Numbered from the stretch's first letter, positions 11,041 to 21,915 are shown. The stretch: 64,000 nucleotides of DNA from Prorocentrum cordatum (GCA_963575745.1 CAUYUJ010017838.1:320501-384500), one strand, 5' to 3'. Numbers and translations are program-made. The notes: a model not told the origin generated them from the sequence alone.

Positions 11041-11851
11041 TTCAGGTGCTTGGAAATGCTGAAACTAGCGACTTGCCTGAGACATCTGTGGCACCAGTGC
11101 CAGTGTCTCACAAGGTGCCTCTTCTTGAGAGACGCGAGCGACCGCGAGCAAGCCGCCCCCTGGCCCAGCCCGGCGCCCTCGCAGGAGAGGGCCAGGGAAA
11201 GGGGGGAGGACCCAGGGAGGAGTGAACGGAGGCGGGACCGAGGGAGGGAAGATGCCGAGATGGCCTTGGGCCTCGGGCCTCGGAGCCGGACCGAGGGCCC
11301 GAGAGCCCGAGGGCTTCGCCAGGGCGTCAGCCCCAGGCCTCAGCGAAGACAAAAAGCATGCAGCATGGCGGATGGCAGAACAGACTGAGACACGGTAAGC
11401 GATGGGTTTGAGTTAAAGGTTTTTGTTCGAGGTCGAACTCAGCCCCCGGACCCCTCAAGGGGTGCAAACTTCGCCGAAGCATAAGTAAAACAATAAAACA
11501 GTGTCTCAAAGCGTCCCCCCCTAGGAGATGCAAGATGCGGCGGGCGAGCCGTTCTCTGGCCCAGCCGCGCGCCCTCGCAGAGCACTCGCAACGCGCAAGC
11601 GTCGACTAGACGTAAGAGTGACCCTTCCCCGGAGTGACCTTTGGCGCGGGCACAGATGGGCCCCCAGATGGCTGAGAACGAAGCAGCGGCAGCTGCTTGC
11701 GCGCCCAGGTTTGGCCCCCCCGCGGTGCCCCAAAAGTCGCGCACCAAAGGTCATTCTTACCCAGGGTCACTCGTACGTATAGATACCGTATAGCCGAAAG
11801 CGAACACTCGCCCTCGTCGCCGCGGCAGCAGAGGCGGCGTCAAGTGGCGAC
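11041..11851. other. No gene; low-copy repeat fragments
   Basis: Two stretches resemble each other: the part near 11150-11180 (CTGGCCCAGCCCGGCGCCCTCGCAG) and that near 11560-11585. The segment near 11390-11475 (GAGACACGGTAAG ... GGGGTGCAAAC) resembles 9760-9825. No coding signal is supported. Confidence 0.4.
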
Positions 11852-12313
11852 TCAAGCGGTGGCGGCGCCCTCGGGCCCGAGCGGGTCGGCGGCCTCGACG
11901 TAAGTCCAAGAAGGGTCGAGCCTCTTGATGCTCTTCTCCAGGCAGGTCTTCAGGCTCGCCAGCGCCATCTGGACCAGCGCCCGCTTCACGAGGAGGGCGT
12001 GCGCCTTCCTGAGCACGGTCATGCGGTTCTCGCCTGCGCTCAGGGGCCGCTGGAGCGCCTGGACAATGCACATCACTGCAATCACTTGCTTTGTGAAATC
12101 CGAGTGCTCGACCATGTCCCAGTCGCTATCGGCGAAGCTCGGGTACTCTTTGAAGTGCTCCTTCGCGTCCGTGGCCCGCTCCAGGTACTTGTACTTGTTG
12201 TAGTAGTCACGCGCCGACGGCGACTGTGCCAGGGACAGAAGCTTCGTCAGGGCGGTCGCGTTCAGGGCCTCGGCGTTGCTCTTGGCCTGCTCCATCATGG
12301 AGTTCACATCGTC
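11852..12313 (-). CDS. Exon 4 (last) of a four-exon gene of unknown function
   Basis: This exon follows an acceptor AG|GAC at 12314 and reads DDVNSMMEQAKSNAEALNAT onward for about 153 residues to a TGA at 11852-11854. The sequence is mostly helical in character, with patterns such as ALTKLLSLAQ and RALVQMALASLKTCLEKSIK. No signal peptide, membrane segment or catalytic motif is visible. The last 15 residues are Ala/Gly-rich, so an alternative is that the coding part stops slightly earlier at a further splice donor. With the other three exons (12507-13499, 14253-14819, 15054-16682) it would give a protein of about 1,216 residues. Confidence 0.65.
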   Translation of the reverse strand, partial: DDVNSMMEQAKSNAEALNATALTKLLSLAQSPSARDYYNKYKYLERATDAKEHFKEYPSFADSDWDMVEHSDFTKQVIAVMCIVQALQRPLSAGENRMTVLRKAHALLVKRALVQMALASLKTCLEKSIKRLDPSWTYVEAADPLGPEGAATA

Positions 12314-12506
12314 CTCGAGGGCCCCAGATCACGCATTGAACAACGACGAAGACCACCGCTGACCACCCTCCTCATTGACTCCTCATCCTACTCCGAGCCT
12401 ACTCCTCATTCACCTCCTCAGCATCCTTCTCCCTGGTGTTCCTTCCTTCCTCCTCCTCCTCCTCCTGATTTAGACCTGGGCGCCCCTGTTCCTGCATGCC
12501 CTCCAC

Positions 12507-13499
12507 GCCGTTCAAGCTCTCACGCGACTCCCTGAGATCCTCGATGGCGGCCTTCATCCTGTTGGCAGAGAGCGCCTGAAACATCTGATCCACATTGTTG
12601 AGAATCGCAACCTCGAATCCGAAGGCTGTCTCGTTGCCGTTGGAAGCTGCGCTCATGTAGGTCTGCATCTGGCCTCTCCGAGCCCGACTGTCTCTCGCAA
12701 ACTTCTCCAGCTTCGCCTCGTCGACCGTCGCCTCCAGCACGACGCTCGCCTTGGCGTCCTGCGGGATATGGGAGATCTCGGCGAAGGACAGGATGGCGAG
12801 GCACAACCCCGGGGCCAGGCAGAACTTTTTGAACGGGATCTCGAGCATGCCTCCTGGCGCCCCCAGAGCAGTCACGTCCTCCACGCGAATGGGAAGGTCG
12901 CCCATGTCGCCGAAGTGGTGCATGAATTTCAACGCGAGCTCAGACGCGGACTCCAGCTTGGCGAGGTCACTGGTAGCCATGGCCCTTGAGATGATCTCCA
13001 CCTCCTCCCCTGCACTCGTCTCAGTCTCAGCCCTGCCTGCAGCAAGAAGCTTGACCATCGGCCGGAAAGTGCTCACGTTCAGGAAGTTCGGGCCAGAGAT
13101 GTTCTGACATATCACGCGCTGCAACTTCTCCACGACGGCCGCGCGAACTTCGTCGAAGCCAGCCGCCGCTTGAAAGCGGCGATACGTCTTGGACAGGTCG
13201 TGCAGGGAGAACAGGTTGTTATCCTGAGATCCCAGAGTCCAGCTCTGGCGGTACAAGTTGTGCGCCGAGCTGCGCAGGATGCCGAAAGCCGCCGAAATCG
13301 CGTCAAAGTCGTCATACTTGACATCGGCCTGCCTGGCCTTCTCAGCCCAAAACCCCTTCATGGCGTTCTCGGGGCGCAGATGGTTGCTGGTCGCATTGTC
13401 CATGTGACGTGTCATCTCAGAGAAGTGCTTGTCGAACGTGCTGGCCTCCGGGTCCTGGGCGGCATCGAGGCAGGTGCATGTCTTGAAATCGGCCAGTGC
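12507..13499 (-). CDS. Exon 3 of the four-exon gene of unknown function
   Basis: About 331 residues, beginning ALADFKTCTCLDAAQDPEAS after the acceptor TTAG|GCA. The protein is globular and helix-rich and has no low complexity until a Glu-rich tail, which I place in the intron. I end the exon at AACGGC|GTGGAG (12507), because this keeps phase 0 with exon 4. A stronger-looking donor, C|GTGAGA at 12524, would give phase 1 and would not join exon 4 in frame. Reading past either donor gives the low-complexity EEEEEEG run, which supports an intron there. No database family is recognised by eye. Confidence 0.65.
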
Positions 13500-13635
13500 C
13501 TAATTTGAAGACGGCGGCGCCGCCGTCGCCGTCGTCGTCGTCATCGCAGTCGTAGTCGTGGTCGTCTTCGTCGCCGCCGCCGTCGTCGACGTCGTCGTGG
13601 TCGCGGTGGTCGCGGTCGTCGTCGTCGTCGCGGTA

Positions 13636-13667
<32 letters not shown>

Positions 13668-14252
13668 ATGGTCGTGGTGGTCGTCGTCGTCGGCGGTATC
13701 GGGTCACGGTGCGGTTTACGGTTTACGGGATCGGCGTCGGACGGCGTCGGCATCGGCGAGGTCGGCGAGGCTCGAAGGGGGGGTCAGGGATTACGAAACC
13801 GCCCCACAGGACCACGACCGGAACCTGGACCTGGACCTCGCCTCGACCCGCAGGCAGGCGCCAGAAGTGAGGAGGGGGCAAGGATGAGGTGAGGGGAGGA
13901 GGAGGAGGAGGAGCAGGCACAGGGAGAAATCCTGGAAGGAGGAGGACGAGGAGGAGGAGAAGTCAAGCGGGCACGCTTGTTTCGAGGCGGATGACGGGGA
14001 GGAAGAGGAGGATGTGGAGGAGGAGGAGGTGGAACAGGAGGAGGATCGAGACTTGGTTGCTAAACTGTTTCGCCTGAGCATTTTCTTAGGGTGGAGGGCT
14101 CAGGCTGAAATCCATATGCGCCTCGAAATCCAATCCGTCTTGGGACTCACCTTTTGCAGATTCAAACCTCGAAAATCCATCGAAACTGCATTTCAGATGT
14201 CACCCTCTGCCCTCTACCCAGAGAAAATGCTCGGTTCGCCCCCCATGCTCAC
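13500..14252 (-). other. Intron 2 of the four-exon gene, with (GAC/GTC)n and GGA microsatellites
   Basis: A 753-bp intron with donor AAT|GTGAGC and acceptor TTAG|GCA, read on the minus strand. It carries a (GTC)n tract at about 13515-13690 and a GGA-rich block at about 13870-14050. Open frames across it are poly-Val/Asp/Arg artefacts. Confidence 0.6.
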
Positions 14253-14819
14253 ATTCGAGATGAGATCCGTGGTGTGGTTGTACACAGTGTTCAGTACGAT
14301 GTTGGTCCTGTCATCCAGCAGCTCCTCGCAGCTCTTGATGTCTGCATCGTGCAGCTGCGTGAAGCGCGTGCTGTCAGACTTGATCTTGGCCAAGGAGTTC
14401 GCCAGCTGGTGGAGCAGGTCGCTCTCGGGGATGTCGACGGTCAGCTCCGAGACGCGCACGTCGAAGTTCGCGCTGGCCTTGCCCCTCATCGCTGTCGCAG
14501 CGTCGAGGTCCAACTTGAACCCCGCGTCGCGCTTCCGCTGGACGACTTGATCTGCAGCCCTCAGAACGACGGCTTGCCCCGTCGTGAACAAAGTGAGCGG
14601 TCGGTAAAGTTCCCTTTGCTTCCCACTTTCCAGCTGCTCCTTCGCGAAGTCCAACATCTGGTCGCTGACCAGCTCGTGCCCCGAGTTGCACAGCACTGCC
14701 AATTGGTGCACGTCGGTCCAGAGAGCCCCACCTTCCTCGACGCCGAACTTCGCAGCGCCCCTCATGGATAACGTCGGGCAGAGCGCCAGCATGAGGTCAG
14801 CGATGTCCTGCACGCCGTC
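14253..14819 (-). CDS. Exon 2 of the four-exon gene of unknown function
   Basis: 189 residues starting DGVQDIADLMLALCPTLSMR directly after AG (acceptor GAAG|GAC) and ending TTDLISN before the consensus donor GTGAGC. The intron between exon 1 and this exon is 234 bp and has a GC donor. The segment is helix-rich, with several Leu/Ala heptad-like stretches (LLHQLANSLAKIKS). It could be part of a structural or coiled-coil protein. No enzyme motif is seen. Confidence 0.7.
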
Positions 14820-15053
14820 CTTCAGGGGAGGGACAGGCACCGATGCGATACCCGATAAACCGTTACCCCAGACTACCCCGCCGCCATCCTGGCCCTCTTA
14901 GACCTCCTGGAATTCCCTGGTTACGCCACAGCTGCATCCGCCTCGAAATTATAATTATCCTGATGCGTTCTGCGAGAGGTCTGGGGTTAGCAAGGTAGAG
15001 GGGGTAGCGTTAATCGGTACCGTCGGTGCCTTTTGGCCCCCTCAGTCCTGAGC

Positions 15054-16682
15054 CTGAAGCAAGTCGCAGATGGTCTTGTATATGAACTTCTCCGTGTACG
15101 CCAGCCGCTGGTCGCCGAGCGTACTCATCGCCGTATCATCGTCCTCCTCGACGCCTTCGAGGTCGACCCTGAAGCAGTTGGCCAGCGCCTGCCAATCCTT
15201 CGATTCGTAGTGTGCCTGGACCTTGCGCAAGCAGATCAACTCCTGCATGTCGGGCAGCTTGATGCCGACGCCCTTGGCCACATCGACTGCATTCTTGAGC
15301 TCCGCAGCGTCGCAGGGCCCCGCCACCGCGGCCACCACCTCCCTCGCCGCTGCCATGAGCCTCTCGTAGGAGCGCGCCTTCTCCAAAGCCTTCATGCCGC
15401 TCTTGAGGATACCGTCCGGGAGTTTCACGATCTCGGTGGTGCCGTCGTAGTCCTGGGAGTACAAGGTGACCAGCTGGGGAGTCAAGCGGGAGTTCAGCTT
15501 GGTCACTGTGAGGTCGACGTCCCTCACTAGCACCGCCCTGATGGTGTCCTGGTTGCTTATGTTCCTGAAGAGTTGCTCGCATGCGAGGACGACTTTCTCA
15601 GTGGCGCAGACCTCTCTGCCGCGCTTGCCGTTCCCGCGGGCCGCAGGCGGGTTCGGCGGAACCGGCTCTGGCCCTGGCACTGGACCAAGACCATCACGGT
15701 CCGTCGGCGACGGAACAGGAAGCACGCCGTCCTCGTGATGGGTCCCCGGGGCGGCGTCTGAGGCCGTCGTTTTGCGGCGCCGAGTCCTCCTGCCTCCAGG
15801 AGGCTGCTGGCCGCCCTCCTCCTCAATGTGCCCCTGGCCCTTGCTCTTGGCAGCCACCGTCGGCGCGGCCCCGAAGATGTCGTCCATGTCGTCATCCAAA
15901 TGGCTCTTCTTAGCGCGATCGGTCGCCACCTTGATCATGGCGCCGCCGCCCTCCGACTCCTTCACCGAAACAGAAGCCTTGTACTTCTTCTGGCCCTGGC
16001 TGTAGATCTGGTCCACCTCATCCTTGGACAGGGCGGTCGAGGAGTTGGCCACTTCCTGCTTCCTCTTGATGCTCGCAACCCGGTCGCTCCACAGCTCCTC
16101 GCAGCCAATCTCCATGCCGTGCTTGCGGTCGCGGATCACGCCAGTAGTCGATTCCCCCGCGATCTTGACGGTACTCAATTCCGTCTTGAGCGGATCCCTC
16201 CCCTCCTTCTTCTTAAAGACTGCAATAGGCCACAGGATCCCGAGGAACTTGTTCGCCCTGATCTGCTGTGCGTCCTCTGTGTGGACCTCCTTCATGTCGT
16301 CAAGCCAGTCGCCGTCCCCCTGGCACCCTGCAGGAACTCGTTTGGCCCCCTTGTCCTTCTCGGACTCGCAAATGGCATTGCACCGCGAACTGTACTCGTC
16401 ACCACGCTCCGCCAACTCCTTCCTCTTGGCGATCTTGGCCTCGCCGTTCTGGCACTCGGGGAAGTGCTTGCGAATGTGCTCGTTGCACGAGTTGCGCTCT
16501 GGCGTGCGAGCGGACCGAAACCCCGGTCCTGGAGTCGAGCGGCTGCGACGGCAGCAGAGGCAGCCATTGAACTCCTTCGTGCCCCACTTCTTGCACTGCC
16601 ACGTCTTCCACGTAGCTGAGTAATCACCGCCGCTGTCAAGCTGCCTATCCACGTCCAGGTCCGAGCCGGCGGTCGACGCCAT
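15054..16682 (-). CDS. Exon 1 of a four-exon gene; Cys-rich N-terminus, function unknown
   Basis: The start is set at the ATG at 16682 (MASTAGSDLD), which has A/G-rich context; an in-frame ATG at 16802 would add 40 residues of poorer composition. Residues about 22-80 contain clustered Cys and His (WQCKKWGTK, GCLCCRRS, CNEHIRKHFPECQ), compatible with a zinc-binding module. A basic, Pro-rich linker follows near residues 265-345, then a helical region. The exon ends DLLQ| before the donor GCTCAG; the apparent stop at 15042 is inside this intron. All three introns of the gene are phase 0 with AG|G acceptors, as known for dinoflagellates. The gene product and pathway are unknown. Confidence 0.7.
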
Positions 16683-16817
16683 GACTGGCTCGTGCGTGAG
16701 CGGGCTGTGCAATCTTGCCGGGCTGTTGGGCGAGGGCCCCGAGCGCTCCGCTCGAGAATCGCATGCAAAGCCAAAGCTATAAATATAAGGCCCAAGGGCC
16801 ATTCCTCCTGGGGCGTT

Positions 16818-17886
16818 AAGTTCCCAACCATCCCTGTGGTGTTGGGTCCTCGTTTTGAAGAGGCAGCGCCCCGCGTTCCTCTCCTCCTCTCCTCCTCCTC
16901 CTCCTCCTCCTCCTCCTCCTCATCATCATCATCATCGTCCTCCTCCTCCTCCTCCTCCTCCCCTCCTCCTCCTCCTCCTCCTACTCCTCCTCCTCCTCCT
17001 CATCCTCCCCTCCCGTCACTGCCCATCATCATCATCATCAGCAGCATCATCATCACCATCAGCATCATCATCATCAGCATCAGCATCATCTTCAGCATCA
17101 GCATCAGCATCAGCATCCGCATCATCCTCATCCTCATCCTCATCCTCATCCTCATCATCATCATCATCGTCATCATCATCAGCATCATTATCCCCTCCCT
17201 CTCCCTACACCATCGTCACCATCCTTACCGTCACCCACCATCAGCACCATCATCTGCAGCATCATCCTCATCCACATCCTCCCCATCATCGTCACCATCA
17301 TCGTCCCCGCCGCCCATGTCGTCACACCACCCCTCGCAGGTCTCGTAGCCCCACAGGGGGCCCCACCTAAGTGGCGGCGTTCGCACGCGCCCCCCCCCAC
17401 CCTGGACAGAGTTTCGTGGCCCAATATGGAGCTCCACCGAAGGCCCCAGCGGTGGTGTTCGCATGCGTCTCCCCCACCCAGGACAGCGTTTCGTGGCCCC
17501 ATAGGGAGCTCCACCGAAGGCCCCAGTGGGGGCGTTCGCATGCGGCCGCGCGCGCCTCCCCCCACCCAGGACAGCGTTACGTGGCCCCCAAGGGAGCTCC
17601 ACCGAAGGCCCCAGTGGGGGTGTTCACACGCGCCTCCCCCGCCCAGGACAGCGCTTCGTGGCCTAATAATAGGGGGCTCCACCGAAGGCCCCAATGGGGG
17701 TGTTCGCATGCGTCTCCCACCCAAGACAACGTTTCGTTGCCCCTGGGAGCTCCACCGAAGGCCCCAGCGGGGGCGTTCGCACGCGCCCCCCCCCCCCAGG
17801 ACAGCGCTTCGTGGCCCCACCGGGAGCTCCACCGAAGGCCCCAGCGGGGGGACCTCCACCGAAGGCCCAGTGGGGGTGTTCGCGCG

Positions 17887-17929
<43 letters not shown>

Positions 17930-19042
17930 ACCCCCCCACCCCCCCCCCACCCGCCCAGGACAGCGCCCCGTGGCCACATAGGGAGCTCCACCGAAGGCCC
18001 CAGCGGGGGCGTTCGCATGCGCCCCCCCCCCCCCCCCCCCCCACACCCAGTACGGCGCTTCGTGGCCCCATGGGCCAATGGGGAGCTCCACTGAAGGCCC
18101 CAGTGGGGGCACCATAGGCCCATAGGCCCATAGGCCCATCCCATAAGCCCATAGGCCCATAAGGCCCATAGGCTATAGGCTATAGGCTCTCACAGGCCCA
18201 TAGGGAGCTCCACCGAAGGCCCCAGTGGGGGTATTCGCATGCGTCTCCCCCGCCCAGGACAGCGCTTCGTGGCCTCATGGGGAGCTCCACCGAAGGCCCC
18301 AGTTGGGGTGTTCGCATGCGTCTCCCCCAACCAGGACAGCGCTTCGTGGCCCCATGGGGAGCTCCACCGAAGGCCCCAGCGGGGGTGTTCGCATGCGTTT
18401 CCCCCACCCAGGCCAGCGCTTCGTGGCCCCATGGGCTAGCGCTTCGTGGCCCCATAGGGAGCTCCACCGACGGCCACAGTGGGGGCGTTCGCATGTGCAT
18501 CCCCCGCCCAGGACAACGCTTCGTGGCCCCATAGGGAGCTCAACCGAAGGCCCCAGTTGGGGTTTTCGCATGCGTCTCCCCCACCCAGGACAGCGCTTCG
18601 CGGCCCCATGGGCCCATGGCTTGCCCATGGCCCATGGCCCATGGGGCCCACGGGCCAGGCCATGGGCCATGGGCCATGGGCCCATGGGGAGCTCCACCGA
18701 CGGCCCCAGTGGGGGTGTGCGCATGCGTCCCCCCCATCCAGGACAGCGCTTCGTGGCCCCATCGGGAGCTCCACCGAAGGCCCCAGTGGGGGTGTTCGCA
18801 GGCGCGTACCCCACCCAGGACAGCGTTTCGTGGCCCCATAGGGAGCTCCATCGAAGGCCCCAGTGAGGGCGTTCGCATGGTGGCCCCATCGGGAGCTCCA
18901 CCGAAGGCCCCAGTGGCTGCATTCGCATGCGTCTCCCCGCCCATGACAGCACTTCGCCGCCCCCATAGGGAGCCCCACCGAATTCGTTGCTCACAAAGAC
19001 GGTACTCACAACTGCATACGGTTGGGTCCTTCGCCAGGCTAA
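16818..19042 (-). repeat. Composite satellite element, unit 3 (inverted)
   Basis: Read on the minus strand from 19042, it has the same head (TTAGCCTGGCGAAGGACCC), a satellite array (about 18985-17370) with a period near 77 bp, a GATGA-type trinucleotide field (about 17330-17018), a GGA block and the tail CTCTTCAAAACGAGG with CCCAACACCACAGGGATGGTTGGG. The satellite shares the blocks TATGGGGCCACGAA and CACTGGGGCCTTCGGTGGAGC with units 1 and 2, but its middle is different (CTGTCCTGGGTGGGGGAGACG). Long C tracts (about 17887-17950 and 18020-18042) and CATGGGCC/CATAGGCC runs interrupt it. Confidence 0.8.
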
Positions 19043-19139
19043 CTTTTGCCCCCCAGGGGTCGTCGCCGCCGCCGGCCGCGACGTCGACGACGACCGCGAC
19101 TACGCCGATAACGACGACGACGGCCCTTTGTCCGCTCGG

Positions 19140-19420
19140 TAGCCTAGACTAGGCCCTTAAGGTGCCTGCGGGCCCCTGGGCCAAAGACAAGCCTGAGGGG
19201 CCTCCAAGGGTTTCGAAGACTAAGGTGCAAGGCCAGCTAGAGTCTAAGAGGGCCTTGCGAGGGGCCAGCGTCCTCCTAGGGCCTAAGGGGCATCAGAAGC
19301 ATACGCCCCTCTAGTCTACAAATTATAATTTATGGGCCTCTAAGGGCCTCTCAGCACCTCTAAGGGCCTCTAAGGACTTCTAAGGGCCTCTAAGGGCCCA
19401 AGAAGAGAGTGCGTTCCTGG
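19140..19420. repeat. Degenerate GGGCCTCTAA repeat
   Basis: The units CTCTAAGGGC and CCTAAGGGGC recur loosely, most regularly at 19335-19400. No gene is seen. Confidence 0.6.
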
Positions 19421-19573
19421 GGGCGGGATGTGACAAAGACCTTGGATCAGGAGCTCTGAGCAGTTCTGATATTTGATCTTTTGATATGACAGACACGCGC
19501 GGCAGCAGGCGCAAGCGGCTGGCGCGTCGGCGACGCCCAGTCCTCGGATAATCGCCTATGTGGCCGCATGATG

Positions 19574-19575
<2 letters not shown>

Positions 19576-19634
<59 letters not shown>
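19576..19634. repeat. Poly(A) tract of about 59 bp
   Basis: An uninterrupted run of A. No coding sequence with a retrocopy signature is seen directly 5' of it, so I do not call a processed insertion. Confidence 0.95.
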
Positions 19635-19635
<1 letters not shown>

Positions 19636-20164
19636 GACGGCGAGGAGGAGGACCCCCCCCTCCGGACGAGGCCCCCGATGGCCGACGTCGGCGACAAGCC
19701 GCGCGGCGAGGCGCCTAGCGCCTTCTCTGTCTCGCCATCCGCCCCCTAACGGGAGGGAAGGCAGGGGTGGGGGTGAGGAAGAGCAGGATAAGGGAGGATA
19801 ACGAATTGAGAGGCACAAAAGAATTGGATGTCGCCAGGGGGGAAGTGAGGGCTTAGGCGGCCCGAGGGTTAAGGGCTCAAGCTCAGAGCTTCTAGCAGAG
19901 AGGGCGGGGGATCTTCTGACGAGGCGCTGGAACAATATTCAACTTGACGATGGCCGCCTCTGGCTCAGGGGCCCTGGGAAGCTTGCAAGCTTGCACATTG
20001 AGCATTGTGGTGCTATCTATGCGGTGCCCTATGCGATGCAATCTACACGCGGTGTTATGCGGTCCCGGCAAGGTCTAGCACAGTTGACAGTTGAGACAGC
20101 CCGACGCATACTTCTGATTATCTGAGAGGCCCACGCTAAGGACCCAAGGAACTCTATGGCCTCC
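19635..20164. other. No gene recognised
   Basis: Mixed sequence with no supported frame, RNA or mobile-element signature. Confidence 0.4.
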
Positions 20165-20560
20165 GCCTGCCGAAATTTGTCCAGAATGGCTACAGCCCCT
20201 GTCATGACTCACTCCAGTGAGGGCGTGGGCCTTCTATCACCTCCCTGAAGCCTGAGGCCCCCTGGGACGTGAGCAGCTCAGCATGTGTTTCTCCTCTTCC
20301 TCATCCTCTCCTCGGGGCCCAGCAATCCTGCCCGCCTCGATGAGAGACTGGGCGAGCCTCCGCGCTGAGAGGGTTCTGACAAAGGCCTTCCTGGCCCAAG
20401 GCCCTGGATGGCCCAGAGAACGATCTCGAGGGGAAGGAGGAGCAGGAGGGGGAGGCGGAGAAGGTCAAGGACGCTGCTCTGGCACAGACGGGCGGGGCCA
20501 CGCACCCGAGGACACGAGCGAGGCTCAGAGAGGAAGGAGGTGGGAGGCGAGTAGTTCCAG
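20165..20560 (+). repeat. Low-copy repeat, copy 1 (inverted partner at 62343-62745)
   Basis: From AAATTTGTCCAGAATGGC onward, the plus strand here matches the minus strand of 62745-62343 with scattered substitutions. The plus-strand frame in both copies reads MRDWASLRAERVLTKAFLAQ, then a Gly/Glu-rich stretch. The frame is also open on the opposite strand, so coding status is unproven. A piece of a dispersed repeat or a shared gene segment are both possible. Confidence 0.7.
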
Positions 20561-20580
20561 GGTGGAAACGGTTTCCACGA

Positions 20581-21272
20581 TCAGAAGACGAAATCAAATT
20601 CGCTAGCGTCGCTGTCGCCCCCCACGTCAGTGGCGACGCTGCTGCCAGCTGGGCGCGGCGTCGGGCTAATCCCAGACACCCGGAGCGAACGGCACCTAGC
20701 AAGCAATGCATCTTTGACCAATGTCGCCGCAGCACAGCACCACGCGTGAAAAGCATTGCCGCTTAAATCAAACAACGAATCAGTCGAGTATGCGAGCAGA
20801 CGGCTCTGGCGCTGGCTGAAGTAAATGCCTTGCAATGCTAGCGACTCGACACTGCGAGGTCTGAGGGGCCCTCGCCGCCATCTCCGCAGAGCATCTCAGG
20901 GCTGATTTTCTCTCGGCGTCCCGCAGCGTCCCCGAGATCGAAGGGTGGTCGTCTGGCAAGAGAAAAATGTCAAAATCCATTGAGTACTGATCTGCGTGTG
21001 TAACTAACTTGTTCATCAGAGACACAGCGAATTTAGTCCCTTCCTCCCGCGACATGCGGGCTTCCCGAAGCAGCCGCATTGGAACGCAGATGAACCAAAT
21101 CCTACCCCAGGAAATGGGAAAGCCGAACATCTCGGGCTTCAGCACGAAAGGTACCACCGGCATGTCGCCATCGTTCTCAAGGAAAAACATTGCCCATTCG
21201 AAGTTAGTGAACTCAGAATGTTTGTCTCTGCGCAGCAAACCCATAACGTTCTCCAGGATTAAGCTCCGCAAC
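20581..21272 (-). pseudogene. Cytosine-5 DNA methyltransferase-like, C-terminal exon (frameshifted)
   Basis: Following the acceptor ATAG|G, the exon reads LRSLILENVMGL, which matches the conserved ENV motif (motif VI) of C5 DNA methyltransferases. About 45 residues later is a degenerate motif VIII region (EMFGFPISWGRIWFICVP; the usual Q-R-R pattern is mostly lost). The frame then breaks near 20890-20910 by a one-base-type shift. The next frame continues RRWRRGPLRPRSVESLALQG (motif IX-like) and LFDLSGNAFHAWCC (motif X GN), ending at a TGA at 20581. With the exon at 21434-21534 it covers only the C-terminal half. The catalytic PC motif (IV) exon was not found upstream. The missing motif and frameshift suggest a non-functional copy, unless the shift is a sequencing error. 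Confidence 0.6.
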
Positions 21273-21433
21273 CTATGACGGCGACGACACCGACAGAACA
21301 AAGTGATTTCAAAATGGGTTAAATTGGGATTGAAAGAGAAAGGAGGCGGAGTAGGACAGGATGACCTTGAAGAGTTTCGAGCGTCGAAGACAGAGGGGGA
21401 TCGGCGAGGAGACGAGGAGAGGGAGAAAAGGAC

Positions 21434-21534
21434 CTGCTGCCCATGTTCTTCGCGTATCCAACGATAGCGTGAAACACGGTCCCCGTTCGCAAGCTCCTCT
21501 TGCGAATCGTGTCTCTGCCCTGATCGTTATTCAC
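21434..21534 (-). pseudogene. Upstream exon of the methyltransferase-like gene
   Basis: This 101-nt exon (acceptor CCAG|GTGAAT, donor AGCAG|GTCC) reads DTIRKRSLRTGTVFHAIVGY and ends with two bases of a codon. The next exon supplies one base, so the join reads AKNMGSR-LRSLILENV in frame across a 161-bp intron. An Arg-rich block plus VFHAI before LILENV is the expected order in C5 methyltransferases between motifs IV and VI. The exon is short and rests on splice phase and context. The TIR element at 21731-21915 lies just upstream, possibly in the preceding intron. Confidence 0.5.
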
Positions 21535-21730
21535 CTGGTTGGCTTCTCAGGCCTCATCCAGGGACTCACCCCCCTCCCCCCTCGGGCTTTTGATCGGGTC
21601 CTGGGTCCTCATCGCCCCTCATACTCCTCATTGTCCTCTTTCTCCTCCCTTGCCCTCCTCGTCCTCCTCCCTCCTGCCTCGGCCCATCCTCCACCCGCGC
21701 CCTTCCCGACTAAATGAAGCCCCCCTCCCT

Positions 21731-21915
21731 GGCTGGGTAGTCGAAGCCAATCTGGCGCCAATCTGGCAGGCCCACTCTGGCAAACGGGGGCAATCTGGCG
21801 AGGGAGCCAACGCGAACCCAGTCTGGCGAATAACCCTAATCATCCAGTTTGGCCGGGCCAGATTGGCCTTTGGGGCCCAATCCAATCTGACAGTCTGGCC
21901 TTCGACTACCCAGCC
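21731..21915. mobile_element. MITE-like TIR element, copy B
   Basis: It begins GGCTGGGTAGTCGAAG and ends with the exact reverse complement CTTCGACTACCCAGCC. The interior is nearly identical to copy A at 946-1126. No clear target duplication flanks it. No ORF is credible. Confidence 0.65.

Noticed and set aside
11390-11475. tRNA-like sequence (GTTCGAGGTCGAACTC)
   Set aside because: No acceptor, D or anticodon arm can be formed around it.
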